A stretch of 64,000 nucleotides of DNA from CBDAPX01 sp965198725 (lineage in GTDB: Bacteria > Pseudomonadota > Alphaproteobacteria > Rhodobacterales > Rhodobacteraceae). The notes under the pieces were generated by a model that was not told where the DNA came from, did no database searches, and saw nothing but the letters and a program-made list of their open reading frames with translations. A program made the position numbers and the translations under genes. Where the stretch lies: the NCBI GenBank assembly GCA_965198725.1, contig CBDAPX010000001.1, positions 1,798,001 to 1,862,000 on the forward strand, in the 5' to 3' direction. Below, piece after piece: positions 35,712-45,021 of the stretch; position 1 is the stretch's first letter, and every line of letters begins with the position of its first letter.

Positions 35712-35736
35712 CATGGGTTCATGTGGCTTTGAAGAT

Positions 35737-35811
35737 TGGAGCGGGCGAGGCGATTCGAACGCCCGACCCTAACCTTGGCAAGGTTATGCTCTACCCCTGA
35801 GCTACGCCCGC
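35737..35811 (-). tRNA. tRNA-Gly (GCC), copy 1
   Basis: 75 bases. Acceptor arms GCGGGCG / CGCCCGC, anticodon loop TTGCCAA with stem AACCT/AGGTT, T-loop GTTCGAATC, encoded CCA. Confidence 0.97.
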
Positions 35812-35845
35812 TTCCTATAGGGTACATGGCCAATGGCCTTCTCAA

Positions 35846-35920
35846 TGGAGCGGGCGAGGCGATTCGAACGCCCGACCCTAACCTTGGCAAGGTTATGCTC
35901 TACCCCTGAGCTACGCCCGC
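35846..35920 (-). tRNA. tRNA-Gly (GCC), copy 2
   Basis: Identical in sequence to the copy 34 bases downstream of it on the same strand. The two probably share one transcript. Confidence 0.97.
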
Positions 35921-36081
35921 GCCGTTGAGTAGGGCGTGAGATATAAAGCTCAGCCGCCCGCCGCAAGAGGAAAGTGTCCGTCTTGGCAAAAAATCTCGCA
36001 TCCCGCGACGGATCAACGGATGTGTTGCGTTCCATCCCTAACAGGACCGCACATATCGGTCCCACGCAGGAAGGGTGAGGG

Positions 36082-36978
36082 ATGAAAGCCGTCGACCACA
36101 TCAAAATGATTGTCCTGGCAATTACAATCGGGCTTGGATACGCCGCCCAATCAGATGCACAAGGACGTCCGCCGTTGCGGGTTCATACCACGACCGAAGT
36201 GCAAAACCTCAAACTTGTCGCGGCCAACACCCGCTACAAAGGGGGCGCTGTGACGATCGATGAAACAGCGCGCAAGATCAAAGTGTCGTCGAACGGTGTG
36301 CCGTCTCACCTCGTTGGCCGGTTTCCAAACCGCGGCAACCCTCACGAAATCAGCGGTCAGTCCTTCACGTTCTCGGTCCCCGCGCAGCCCAAGTTTTCTG
36401 GCCAGACCACTGAGCTTACCAATCGGCTTTACTTTGGTGTGGCCCTGAACGGCGTACCTTTTGACCCGGGCGCGGCAGAGTTTTGGAACGGCAATCCCCG
36501 CTCTGGCTGGACCTATGAGGCAATGGGGGGTGCAGTGGCCTTGGGGTTGGATGCCAACTATGCGCATGTCCAACCCAACGGCAGCTATCACTATCACGGT
36601 CTGCCAACCGGTTTGTTGGCGGACATCGGATGGCGGTCTGACGCGGCCTCTCCATTGATCGGGTATGCGGCGGACGGGTTTCCGATCTATGCGATCACTG
36701 CGGTGATAAACGGCAGGGTGGTCGAAATGGACAGCTCTTACCAATTGAAGCCCGGCCAACGCCCCGGCGGCGCCGCGCCGGACGGGTCGTATGATGGCGC
36801 CTTTGTTCAGGACTATGAGTATGCCGCAGGATCCGGTGATCTGGACGAATGTAACGGCGCATTGGTCCGCACGGCAGGTTACCCGGACGGCATCTATGCC
36901 TATTTCCTGACCGAAGATTTCCCGGTCATCCCGCGCTGTTTGAAAGGCACGACGGATCGATCCTTTGCCAAAGGCTAG
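36082..36978 (+). CDS. YHYH-domain exported protein
   Basis: 298 residues. Signal peptide MIVLAITIGLGYAAQSDAQG, then a YHYH domain recognised by NGSYHYHGLPTGLL, IGYAADGFPIYA, and LDECNGALVRT with GYPDGIYAYFLT. YHYH proteins are secreted or periplasmic and of unknown biochemical role. The ATG follows GGAAGGGTGAGGG. Confidence 0.85.
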   Translation: MKAVDHIKMIVLAITIGLGYAAQSDAQGRPPLRVHTTTEVQNLKLVAANTRYKGGAVTIDETARKIKVSSNGVPSHLVGRFPNRGNPHEISGQSFTFSVPAQPKFSGQTTELTNRLYFGVALNGVPFDPGAAEFWNGNPRSGWTYEAMGGAVALGLDANYAHVQPNGSYHYHGLPTGLLADIGWRSDAASPLIGYAADGFPIYAITAVINGRVVEMDSSYQLKPGQRPGGAAPDGSYDGAFVQDYEYAAGSGDLDECNGALVRTAGYPDGIYAYFLTEDFPVIPRCLKGTTDRSFAKG

Positions 36979-36999
36979 ACGTTTCTATGCGTGCGGGCT

Positions 37000-37386
37000 T
37001 TAGATCAGGCTCACCACGACAAGCCAAATCGCCATCGCTATAATAACGAAAAGGGTCATCCCCATCCCAGCGATGCGGCCCAGCGGCCAAGGTGTGGCGC
37101 GCTACAAGGCCATGCCATGGAGAAGGCGCCCGACCAGCAGGGTGACCCCGAAAACATGCAGCAAGACTGTTGGTGCTGTTTGCAGCTCTAGCAAAGCCAG
37201 CAATACGATCCCCAGCGGAATATTCTCGGCAGCATTGCCATGGGCCCTGATCCGACGGCGCAATTCGACATCGTCGCCGTCGCTCAGACTGACCCCTTTG
37301 GATTGCCGCGCGCCGATGACGCGCACGGCTAGCGCGATGTATAAAAGCGCAAGAAAGCCAGCATAAAACGCAGTTATTGCAACCAT
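37000..37386 (-). pseudogene. MAPEG-family membrane protein interrupted by in-frame TAG
   Basis: The first 94 codons encode a MAPEG protein (FYAGFLALLYIALAVRVI, RRRIRAHGNAAENIPLGIVLL, LLVGRLLHGMAL). A TAG at 37104-37102 then ends the frame. The same frame continues without shift for 33 codons, giving PLGRIAGMGMTLFVIIAMAI and a terminal TAA at 37000-37002, exactly the missing last helix. The full length of about 128 residues is the family norm. So this is a single nonsense change, a sequencing error, or readthrough. Confidence 0.85.
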
Positions 37387-37441
37387 TTTCCCTCTCCGCG
37401 CCCGTCGTTCGTCTCATACAAACGATAGCCCATGATGGCGA

Positions 37442-40400
37442 TCAATCCAATTCGACCAACAGATCCTTGGCGTCGATTTGTCCGCCGGGCTGGACATGCA
37501 CGACTGTGACGGTCGCATCCCGTTCGGCATGAATACCGGTTTCCATCTTCATAGCTTCGATGGTCAGCAGCAAATCGCCTTCCTTCACCTCTTGCCCCGC
37601 CTGTACGGCAACTGTGGCGACCACGCCCGGCATCGGCGCGCCGATATGACCGGCGTTGCCTGCATCGGCTTTGGGCCGGATGGTGGTTGCGGATTTCACC
37701 ATGCGGTTGGGCACGCGAACCACGCGGGGTTGACCGTTTAGCTCAAAGAACACCCGAACGTCGCCTTCGTCATCGGTTTCGCCAATGGCTTGAAGACGCA
37801 CTTCGAGCGTTTTGCCCGGGTCAATTTCGGCGGTGATTTCTTCGCCCGGTTCCATGCCATAGAAAAACGTTTTGGTGGGCAGGGTCCGCACCGGTCCATA
37901 GGTTCGGTGGCGGCCCATGTAGTCGAGGAAGACCTTGGGGTACATGAGGTAGCCGTTCAGATCCTCATCATCGATTGTCATCCCATCCAGTTCGGCCTGC
38001 ACCTGTGCGCGGACTTCTTCGAAATCCACCGGCGGCACATCTTTGCCCGGTCGTTCAAGGTTGGGCGCTTCACCTTTGAGGATCTTGTTCACCAGCGGTT
38101 TCGGAAAACCACCCGGAGGTTTGCCAAGATTGCCGCGCATCATGTCGATTACACTGTCAGGAAAGGATACGTCGGTTTTCGCGTCTTCGACCTCATCCCG
38201 GGTCAAACCCTGGCTGACCATCATCAGCGCCATGTCGCCGACCACCTTGGAAGACGGTGTGACTTTGACGATATCCCCGAACATCTGGTTCACATCCGCA
38301 TACATCTGCGCCACTTCGTGCCAGCGTTCTTCGAGCCCCATTGATTTGGCCTGCGCCTTGAGGTTGGTGAACTGTCCCCCCGGCATCTCGTGCAGGTACA
38401 CTTCAGAGGCCGGAGCCTGCAAGCCGGTCTCAAAGGCGGAATATTGACCACGGACTGCTTCCCAGTAATCGCTGATTTCCCGGATCGCCCTGATGTCGAG
38501 CCCGGTATCCCGGTCGCCATTGCGCAGGGATTCCACGACCGTGCCCAGTGTGGCCTGGCTGGTGTTGCCAGAAAACGCGTCCATCGCACAATCAACTGCG
38601 TCCACGCCCGCCTCAGAGGCGGCAAGGATCGTGGCACAGGCAATGCCCGCCGTGTCGTGTGTGTGGAAATGGATGGGAAGGCCCACCTCTTCTTTCAGCG
38701 CTTTGATCAAGACGCGTGCCGCCGCCGGTTTCAAAAGGCCCGCCATGTCTTTCAGACCCAGTACATGCGCGCCCGCGTCGCGCAGTTCTTGCGCCATCGC
38801 GACATAGTATTTCAGGTCATACTTCGCGCGGTCGGGGTCCAGGATATCGCCGGTGTAACACACGGTGCCTTCGCAAACCTTGTTCTGGTCCAGCACTGCA
38901 TCCATCGCGACACGCATGTTTTCGACCCAGTTCAGACTGTCGAAAACGCGGAAAACATCGATCCCGGTTGCAGAGGCTTGGCGGACGAATTCCTGAACCA
39001 CGTTGTCCGGGTAGTTGGTGTAGCCGACACCGTTGGCCCCGCGCAGCAGCATCTGGGTCATGAGGTTTGGCATCGCCTCACGCAGGTCACGCAGCCGCTG
39101 CCACGGACATTCCTGCAAGAACCGGTAGGCCACGTCAAAGGTCGCGCCGCCCCAGCATTCCACGCTGAAAAGCTGTGGCAGGTTCGCAGCATAGGCGGGT
39201 GCCACGCGGATCATGTCGATGGACCGCATCCGGGTGGCGAGCAGCGACTGGTGCCCGTCCCGCATGGTCGTGTCCGTGATCAAAAGCTGCCGCTGTGCCT
39301 TCATCCAGTCGGCCACGGCCTGCGGTCCCTTTTGTTCCAAAAGGTTGCGTGTGCCCATCATCGGCTCGGCCTTTTTGGCCGGTGGTTTTGGTGGTTTCAT
39401 CTCTGCCGGCGGGCGCGGATGGTCCTTGGTTTCGGGGTGCCCATTCACGGTCACGTCGGCGATATAGTTCAGAACCTTGGTTCCGCGGTCACGCCGTTGT
39501 TTGAAGGCAAAGAGATCAGCCGTCTCGTCGATGAATTTGGTGGTGTATTCATTCGACAGGAACGTCGGGTGCTTCAACAGGTTTTCGACAAAAGCGATAT
39601 TGGTGCTGACCCCCCGAATTCGGAATTCTCGCAGGGCGCGGTCCATCCGGGCAATGGCCATTTCCGGCGTTTGCGCCTTGGCCGTAACTTTCACCAACAG
39701 CGAGTCATAAAACCGGGTGATCACCCCACCGGCATAGGCCGTGCCTCCGTCCAGACGAATGCCCATACCCGTCGCCTCACGGAACGCGGTGATACGGCCA
39801 TAGTCGGGGATAAAGTTGTTCTGTGGGTCTTCGGTCGTGATCCGTGTCTGCAGGGCATGACCGTTCAAACGCACATCGTCTTGGGTGGGTTTCCCGGTCG
39901 CCTCGGCAATGGTTTTGCCCTCTGCAATCAGGATCTGCGCCTGCACGATGTCGATGCCTGTGACTTCTTCGGTAACGGTGTGTTCCACTTGGACGCGGGG
40001 GTTCACCTCGATGAAGTAGAACTTACCAGTTTCCATATCCATCAGGAACTCTACAGTCCCTGCGCATTCATAATTCACGTGTTTGCAGATACGATAGCCA
40101 AGATCACATATTTCGGCGCGCTGCTCGTCTGTCAGATACGGGGCAGGGGCCCGTTCCACGACCTTTTGGTTGCGGCGCTGAACCGAACAGTCGCGCTCAT
40201 AGAGGTGGTACATGCCGCCATGCTTGTCACCAAGGATCTGCACCTCGACGTGGCGCGCCCGGGTGATCATCTTTTCCAGATAGCCCTCACCGTTGCCAAA
40301 GGCGGCTTCGGCCTCGCGCCGGCCTTCCAGCACCTTGTCTTCCAACTCATCCGCACCGCTGATCGGCCGCATTCCGCGCCCGCCGCCGCCCCAGCTGGCC

Positions 40401-40882
40401 TTGAGCATCAGGGGATAACCGATTTCAGCGGCCTCTGCCCGGATGGCATCCATATGGTCGCCCAGCACTTCGGTTGCGGGGATGACCGGCACGTCCGCGG
40501 CGATGGCCACTTTACGGGCGCTGGCCTTATCACCCAAGGCGCGCATGGTTTCTGCCTTTGGGCCGATGAAGGTGATGCCGTTTTGGGTACACGCATCCAC
40601 CAGGTCCGGGTTTTCCGACAACAGGCCATAACCTGGGTGGATCGCGTCTGCGCCGCTTTCCTTGGCGACGCGGATGATCTCGTCGATGCTGAGATAGGCC
40701 TGAACTGGGCCCAATCCCTCACCAATGCGATAGGCTTCATCTGCTTTGAACCGGTGCAGGCCAAGTTTGTCTTCCTCGGCAAAAACGGCAACGGTCTTTT
40801 TCCCCATCTCGTTGGCGGCCCGCATAATGCGGATGGCGATCTCACCGCGGTTGGCGATCAGGATTTTGCGGAATTCAGTCAT
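37442..40882 (-). CDS. pyc: Pyruvate carboxylase
   Basis: 1146-residue one-chain enzyme making oxaloacetate from pyruvate and bicarbonate. N-terminal biotin carboxylase (ATP-grasp; KASWGGGGRGMRP, FIEVNPRVQVEHTVTE), central carboxyltransferase TIM barrel (DTTMRDGHQSLLATRMR), and C-terminal biotinyl domain with the biotin lysine in EAMKMETG. Length and domain order are canonical. Followed on the same strand by the MAPEG gene remnant 56 bases on. Confidence 0.98.
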   Translation of the reverse strand: MTEFRKILIANRGEIAIRIMRAANEMGKKTVAVFAEEDKLGLHRFKADEAYRIGEGLGPVQAYLSIDEIIRVAKESGADAIHPGYGLLSENPDLVDACTQNGITFIGPKAETMRALGDKASARKVAIAADVPVIPATEVLGDHMDAIRAEAAEIGYPLMLKASWGGGGRGMRPISGADELEDKVLEGRREAEAAFGNGEGYLEKMITRARHVEVQILGDKHGGMYHLYERDCSVQRRNQKVVERAPAPYLTDEQRAEICDLGYRICKHVNYECAGTVEFLMDMETGKFYFIEVNPRVQVEHTVTEEVTGIDIVQAQILIAEGKTIAEATGKPTQDDVRLNGHALQTRITTEDPQNNFIPDYGRITAFREATGMGIRLDGGTAYAGGVITRFYDSLLVKVTAKAQTPEMAIARMDRALREFRIRGVSTNIAFVENLLKHPTFLSNEYTTKFIDETADLFAFKQRRDRGTKVLNYIADVTVNGHPETKDHPRPPAEMKPPKPPAKKAEPMMGTRNLLEQKGPQAVADWMKAQRQLLITDTTMRDGHQSLLATRMRSIDMIRVAPAYAANLPQLFSVECWGGATFDVAYRFLQECPWQRLRDLREAMPNLMTQMLLRGANGVGYTNYPDNVVQEFVRQASATGIDVFRVFDSLNWVENMRVAMDAVLDQNKVCEGTVCYTGDILDPDRAKYDLKYYVAMAQELRDAGAHVLGLKDMAGLLKPAAARVLIKALKEEVGLPIHFHTHDTAGIACATILAASEAGVDAVDCAMDAFSGNTSQATLGTVVESLRNGDRDTGLDIRAIREISDYWEAVRGQYSAFETGLQAPASEVYLHEMPGGQFTNLKAQAKSMGLEERWHEVAQMYADVNQMFGDIVKVTPSSKVVGDMALMMVSQGLTRDEVEDAKTDVSFPDSVIDMMRGNLGKPPGGFPKPLVNKILKGEAPNLERPGKDVPPVDFEEVRAQVQAELDGMTIDDEDLNGYLMYPKVFLDYMGRHRTYGPVRTLPTKTFFYGMEPGEEITAEIDPGKTLEVRLQAIGETDDEGDVRVFFELNGQPRVVRVPNRMVKSATTIRPKADAGNAGHIGAPMPGVVATVAVQAGQEVKEGDLLLTIEAMKMETGIHAERDATVTVVHVQPGGQIDAKDLLVELD

Positions 40883-41006
40883 GGCAGCCTCTGGTTCAGC
40901 AGCAAAAGTGGCACGGGTCTACGGGGTTCAAACCGGTCCGTAAATTTGTACAATTGGGTAGAAACAGGCACCTTGCTGCACATTTCCCGGCAGAGATACA
41001 CGAAAA

Positions 41007-41021
41007 TGCGGCAGTGCGGCA
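41007..41021. repeat. Tandem 7-base repeat upstream of pyc
   Basis: TGCGGCA-G-TGCGGCA, flanked by AAAA and TAAAAAA, about 125 bases before the pyc start. Could be a regulator site; none is recognised. Confidence 0.3.
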
Positions 41022-41046
41022 TAAAAAATTTTGGCGCTATGTCGAT

Positions 41047-42201
41047 TTATGTTAGCGCTAAACTCTCCATGAGCATGGGATTCGGTAATTCCGAGTACCG
41101 CGTTGCGCCCAGCTGACCCATGTTGGATTCCAGGTCTTTCTTCAGGATATCGAGCAAATGGGCGGGGCCATCTGCGCCAATGGCGGCCAGAGCGTAGTGC
41201 ATCGCGCGCCCCAGCATGATGAAGTCCGCGCCAAGTGCCAAGGCCCGCAGGATGTCGAGCCCACCTTCGATCCCACTGTCAAAGATCAATGGCAAATCGG
41301 TTGCGGCCCGGATCGCTGGCAGCGCCTCGATCGTGGCCGGCGCGCCGTCAAACTGCCGCCCTGCATGGTTCGATACCCAAAGGGCATCCACGCCCACGGA
41401 TTTCAGCGGTTCCGCATCTTCGGCGCGCAGGATGCCCTTGACGATAAAGGGCCCGTCCCAATTGTCGCGCAGCCATTTCACATAGTCCATGTCCGGCGAA
41501 GTGCGCAGCAGATACCCGATATGCTCGGAAGGTGGCAGGTTCCGGTTTTCGTCTTTGGTGTATTTGTCCAATGTGCGCATATGCGGCATGCCGGATCGTG
41601 CTGTTTTCAAAGCCCATGTCGGTCGCGTTGCGATCTGGGCTAGGATGCGCGGGGTCAAGCGTGGCGGTTGGGTTAAACCGGACCGGGTCTGCCGTTCCCG
41701 GCGAGAGGCGACCGGGACATCCACCGTCAGGATCAGCGTTTTGAAGCCCGCGGTGCGTATGCGGTCGAGCATGTCGCGCCGGATTACTTCGCTTTTGGGC
41801 GGGTAAAGTTGAAACCAGGCGTCTTCGCCCAGATACGGTGCAATGTCTTCGGGGCTTTGCGTGGCCACGGTGGAAATGGAATATGGCAGTCCGGCTTTGG
41901 CCATCGACCGTGCGAGGTGGCGTTCCGCGTCAGGCCAAATGAGGCCCGACATGCCAATCGGTGCCGCGCCCACAGGCAAGGGGTAGGTCCGGCCAAGGAA
42001 TGTCGTGCTCAGGTCTGGGTCTTGTGGGCCATGCAGAATCGACGGAGGGAATCCAATGCGATCCAGGGCCATCCGATTGCGGGCCCGGGTCGCTTCGACG
42101 CCAGTGCCACTGTCCAAATATTCCCAAACAAACTTCGGCAGGCGACGGCGCGCCTGCCACTTCAGGTCCAAGACCCCGGGGTACCGGCTGTGTAAATCCA
42201 T
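41047..42201 (-). CDS. FMN-dependent alpha-hydroxy-acid dehydrogenase (LldD-like)
   Basis: 384-residue TIM-barrel flavoenzyme of the lactate dehydrogenase / glycolate oxidase / mandelate dehydrogenase family. Active-site region VSNHAGRQFDGAPA with catalytic His and Arg, FMN phosphate loop IFDSGIEGGLDI, N-terminal YLDSGTG. L-lactate is the commonest substrate but others are possible. Its start is 45 bases after the stop of the broken GGDEF gene. Confidence 0.9.
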   Translation of the reverse strand: MDLHSRYPGVLDLKWQARRRLPKFVWEYLDSGTGVEATRARNRMALDRIGFPPSILHGPQDPDLSTTFLGRTYPLPVGAAPIGMSGLIWPDAERHLARSMAKAGLPYSISTVATQSPEDIAPYLGEDAWFQLYPPKSEVIRRDMLDRIRTAGFKTLILTVDVPVASRRERQTRSGLTQPPRLTPRILAQIATRPTWALKTARSGMPHMRTLDKYTKDENRNLPPSEHIGYLLRTSPDMDYVKWLRDNWDGPFIVKGILRAEDAEPLKSVGVDALWVSNHAGRQFDGAPATIEALPAIRAATDLPLIFDSGIEGGLDILRALALGADFIMLGRAMHYALAAIGADGPAHLLDILKKDLESNMGQLGATRYSELPNPMLMESLALT

Positions 42202-42246
42202 GGGGATTGATCGTCTGCCGGCGACGATTCGGCAAGGGTCAGGCGG

Positions 42247-44032
42247 TTATTCTGCCGCCAGAACAGGCCCTTGTTTGACGATCTTGTCTGGTTTTTTGTT
42301 GCTGTCCGCCTCCTTTCCTTTGGCCAGACAGACCTGATTGCGTCCTTTGGCCTTCGCCTCATAGAGCGCGTCATCAGCTGATCGCATAAGGTCCTGCGGC
42401 ATCGTGCCATGTGCGGGATAGTCTGCAACACCCAGTGAAATGGTAATACGCGGCAGGGTCTTTTCGCCGTATCGCACGGTGATGGCTTCGATGGATTCCC
42501 GCAGGCTTTCGGCTACGGCGACCACGTCTGTCCGCGCTTTGTCCGGGACGATCAGCATGAATTCCTCACCGCCGATCCGGCAGGCCACCTCATCGCCGTC
42601 GCAGGTCTGTTCCATCGCTGCTCCAACCGCGCGCAACACCATGTCGCCAGCATCATGGCCGTGATTGTCGTTGAATTTCTTGAAGTGATCGACATCCACC
42701 GCGATCAGACTGACGTTGACGCCGGTTGCCCGGGCACGGTCGATTTGTTTGCGCAAGGTTTCGGTCATATGGCGGCGGTTATAGAGGCCCGTCAGCGGAT
42801 CGCGCACCGATTGATCATGCAATTGATCACGCATCCGGACATTGGCAATCGCCATGCTGATCTGCTCTGCGCACATCTGGGCCAGTTTTTTTGCAATCCT
42901 TGAAGCTGTCCGCCTCAGCGTCGGACCGGGCGCGCAAATGCATCAACCCAACCGTTTCCCCATGCGCAAGGATGGGAAAACAGAAATAGGGGCGCCCGTC
43001 ATGAGGTTCGGCATGCTCGCAGACAAAGTCGATTTCGCTGGACCCATACTCATATGTTCGACCGCGCCGCAGTCCCCAGCAGCCATCGGGGTGGATGTGA
43101 TCCTTATGCGTGCCGCCATTCCAGCTGGCGCAGCCATCTAAAACGTCGCGTGAGTTGGAGTAAACATAGACGCTGCCTTCGGCTACGGGCAGCATATGGG
43201 TCATGAATTTCGCGACCATATCGAACAGCTCATCCAACGACCGGCTCGATTGCAGCCATTCGTTCAATTCGCCCAAAAGCTTGACCTCGCGCGCCAGTTG
43301 CAGCTGTTTGTCGAGGATTTCCCGCTCTTTCGCGGTGCGCCCCTGCAATGACGCCATCTGAGCACTGCTTGACCGGTACATGGTCCACATGATCACCGCA
43401 AAGACGGTCAAAGCGATGGAGGCAAGAATGGCGAGCGAAATGCGAATGCGTTGTACAAAAGTTGCCCGCAAGTCTATGATATCCGAATAAAATTCGATGG
43501 CCCCTACAAAACGGCCGCTGTACATGATCGGTGTATAAACCTCGGCCACTTCACGCATCGCGGCGCTATCGGTTGCTCCGACATGCAGGGCAAGGCCGTC
43601 GATTTCGCTTGGCGGTTTGGTTTCGTGTTTGTAGTGCGTTCCGCCTTTCGCCAGCACTTCGGTGAAATAGGCGTTTGTGTTCAAGTCGCCCAGATCTGTG
43701 GGGCGCGTCGACCAAAAGACCTCGCCGGCCGCGTTAAAGAGTTTGAAGCGGAACACGTCAGATGCTTCTGGTAAAAGGCGCAGGTATTCGATGTCTTTTG
43801 GGGTTAGTTCCTCTGTGACAAACGCTTCGGCCCCCTGATCCAAGTGCAGGATGACACGGCGTTCCCACAAAACCGACTGGCTGCGCAGATCGGTTTCCAG
43901 CATCTTGTCGACAACAGGCGTCGGCAAGGCAATGACGCCCCAGACTGCCAAAGCCGTCAGCCCCATCAGGGTCAGGCTCATCAAAGCCCATTTCATTCGC
44001 AGGCGAATTACCCGCAGTATCGCGCTTAACAT
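42247..44032 (-). pseudogene. Membrane sensor diguanylate cyclase split by a frameshift at A7
   Basis: The upstream frame (44032 to 42827) encodes an N-terminal helix (ALMSLTLMGLTALAVWGVIAL), a periplasmic domain, a second helix (ISLAILASIALTVFAVIMWTMY), and a GAF-like cytoplasmic domain. It then runs out of register after EADSFKDCKK. The downstream frame (42247 onward) continues as LAQMCAEQISMAIANVR and a full GGDEF domain with active motif CRIGGEEF. The switch falls in seven consecutive A on the coding strand (T at 42886-42892); six A would join the two. ATG 44032 has AGGGGAAC before it. Either a real mutation, a read error in the homopolymer, or slippage-controlled expression. Confidence 0.85.
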
Positions 44033-44166
44033 CTTGTTCCCCTGACTGCCGCCCACGGGGAACAGGGTCTTAAAACGGCCTTACCGAAGGCTTAACGCCT
44101 AGCGTGATCGGGGTGTTTGACGAGGTCGAAATACGGCTGATTTTAACTGATTTGTTGCGACAGACA

Positions 44167-45021
44167 TCAAAGATCTCTGAACCTGCGGACAACGGATTGG
44201 CGAATAGCCTCCATCGGGTCGGATGCCCCCTGTGCCTCGAAATGCGCTTTCAGCAGTTCGAGAATGCGCTCGCCGCCCCAGAATTTGCGCAAGTTTGTGT
44301 TTTCCTGCGCATAGGCTTGCTCGACAAGCCCACGGGCCGGAGCGGCGTTGAACATCAGGAACGGAAGATTCAGCTGAAACATGGCGTTGGTATAGATCGA
44401 TTGATCATGCCGGTTTTCCTTGAAACCGCGGTAGTTGGGCAGCCCCATGACGTTGTCATCGTCCGACACAACGCGGCGGTCCCGATTGTAATGTTGCCAT
44501 TTTTCCAACAGCGCAAAGGATTGCGGCGACTTTGTCCAAGCGCTCCAACCGACCTGCAGCTGGCTGGCTGCACGGATATCCGGATGATCGGCATCCATCA
44601 GAACAAAACAGTCGCGCTTGGTCCACCGATCATGTCGTCGATTGCGCAATTGAATGCCCGAGAGGAACCCCTCTGGCATGGACAAGGCCAGCTCGGCAAA
44701 AAGATCCGGTCGGCAAACGCCTTTGCCCGGGGGTAATTTGCCTGCGTCCGAGTAAATCAAGACATCGCCATCATCGATCCGCTCCAGCGCTTTGCGGATG
44801 ACATACGGCTTCCAGACCCAATACCCGCCGCCGCGTTTTTCTTGGAGCAATGCGGCGTTCTCAGCTTCGAACACGGTGCCTTTTAGATCGTCACGCGTAT
44901 ACGTGGTCGCGTGGTCAAAGCCGACGGCCAAAGCGGCGTCGCGCAAGTCTGTGGCGTTCCGGGCAAAAGGACGACCTTTGCGCGTAAAGCCGTCGCCATA
45001 GGTGACAAGGTGCAGTTTCAT
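44167..45021 (-). CDS. Putative glycosyltransferase-like protein
   Basis: 284 residues, cytoplasmic. GGGYWVWKPYVIRKAL and DVLIYSDAGKLPP resemble conserved segments of sugar transferases acting in capsule or O-antigen synthesis; the SDAG could be a metal/nucleotide-sugar site. Its ATG overlaps the stop of the gene before it by 4 bases. Activity is inferred from motifs only. Confidence 0.6.
   Translation of the reverse strand: MKLHLVTYGDGFTRKGRPFARNATDLRDAALAVGFDHATTYTRDDLKGTVFEAENAALLQEKRGGGYWVWKPYVIRKALERIDDGDVLIYSDAGKLPPGKGVCRPDLFAELALSMPEGFLSGIQLRNRRHDRWTKRDCFVLMDADHPDIRAASQLQVGWSAWTKSPQSFALLEKWQHYNRDRRVVSDDDNVMGLPNYRGFKENRHDQSIYTNAMFQLNLPFLMFNAAPARGLVEQAYAQENTNLRKFWGGERILELLKAHFEAQGASDPMEAIRQSVVRRFRDL

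Noticed and set aside
36926..37417. 163-codon minus-strand frame across the MAPEG region
   Set aside because: It runs in a different frame from the MAPEG reading, which alone has a recognisable family and membrane pattern.
38390..41116. Very long plus-strand open frame (908 codons) opposite pyc
   Set aside because: It mirrors the codon structure of pyruvate carboxylase, has no family motif and overlaps a certain gene completely.
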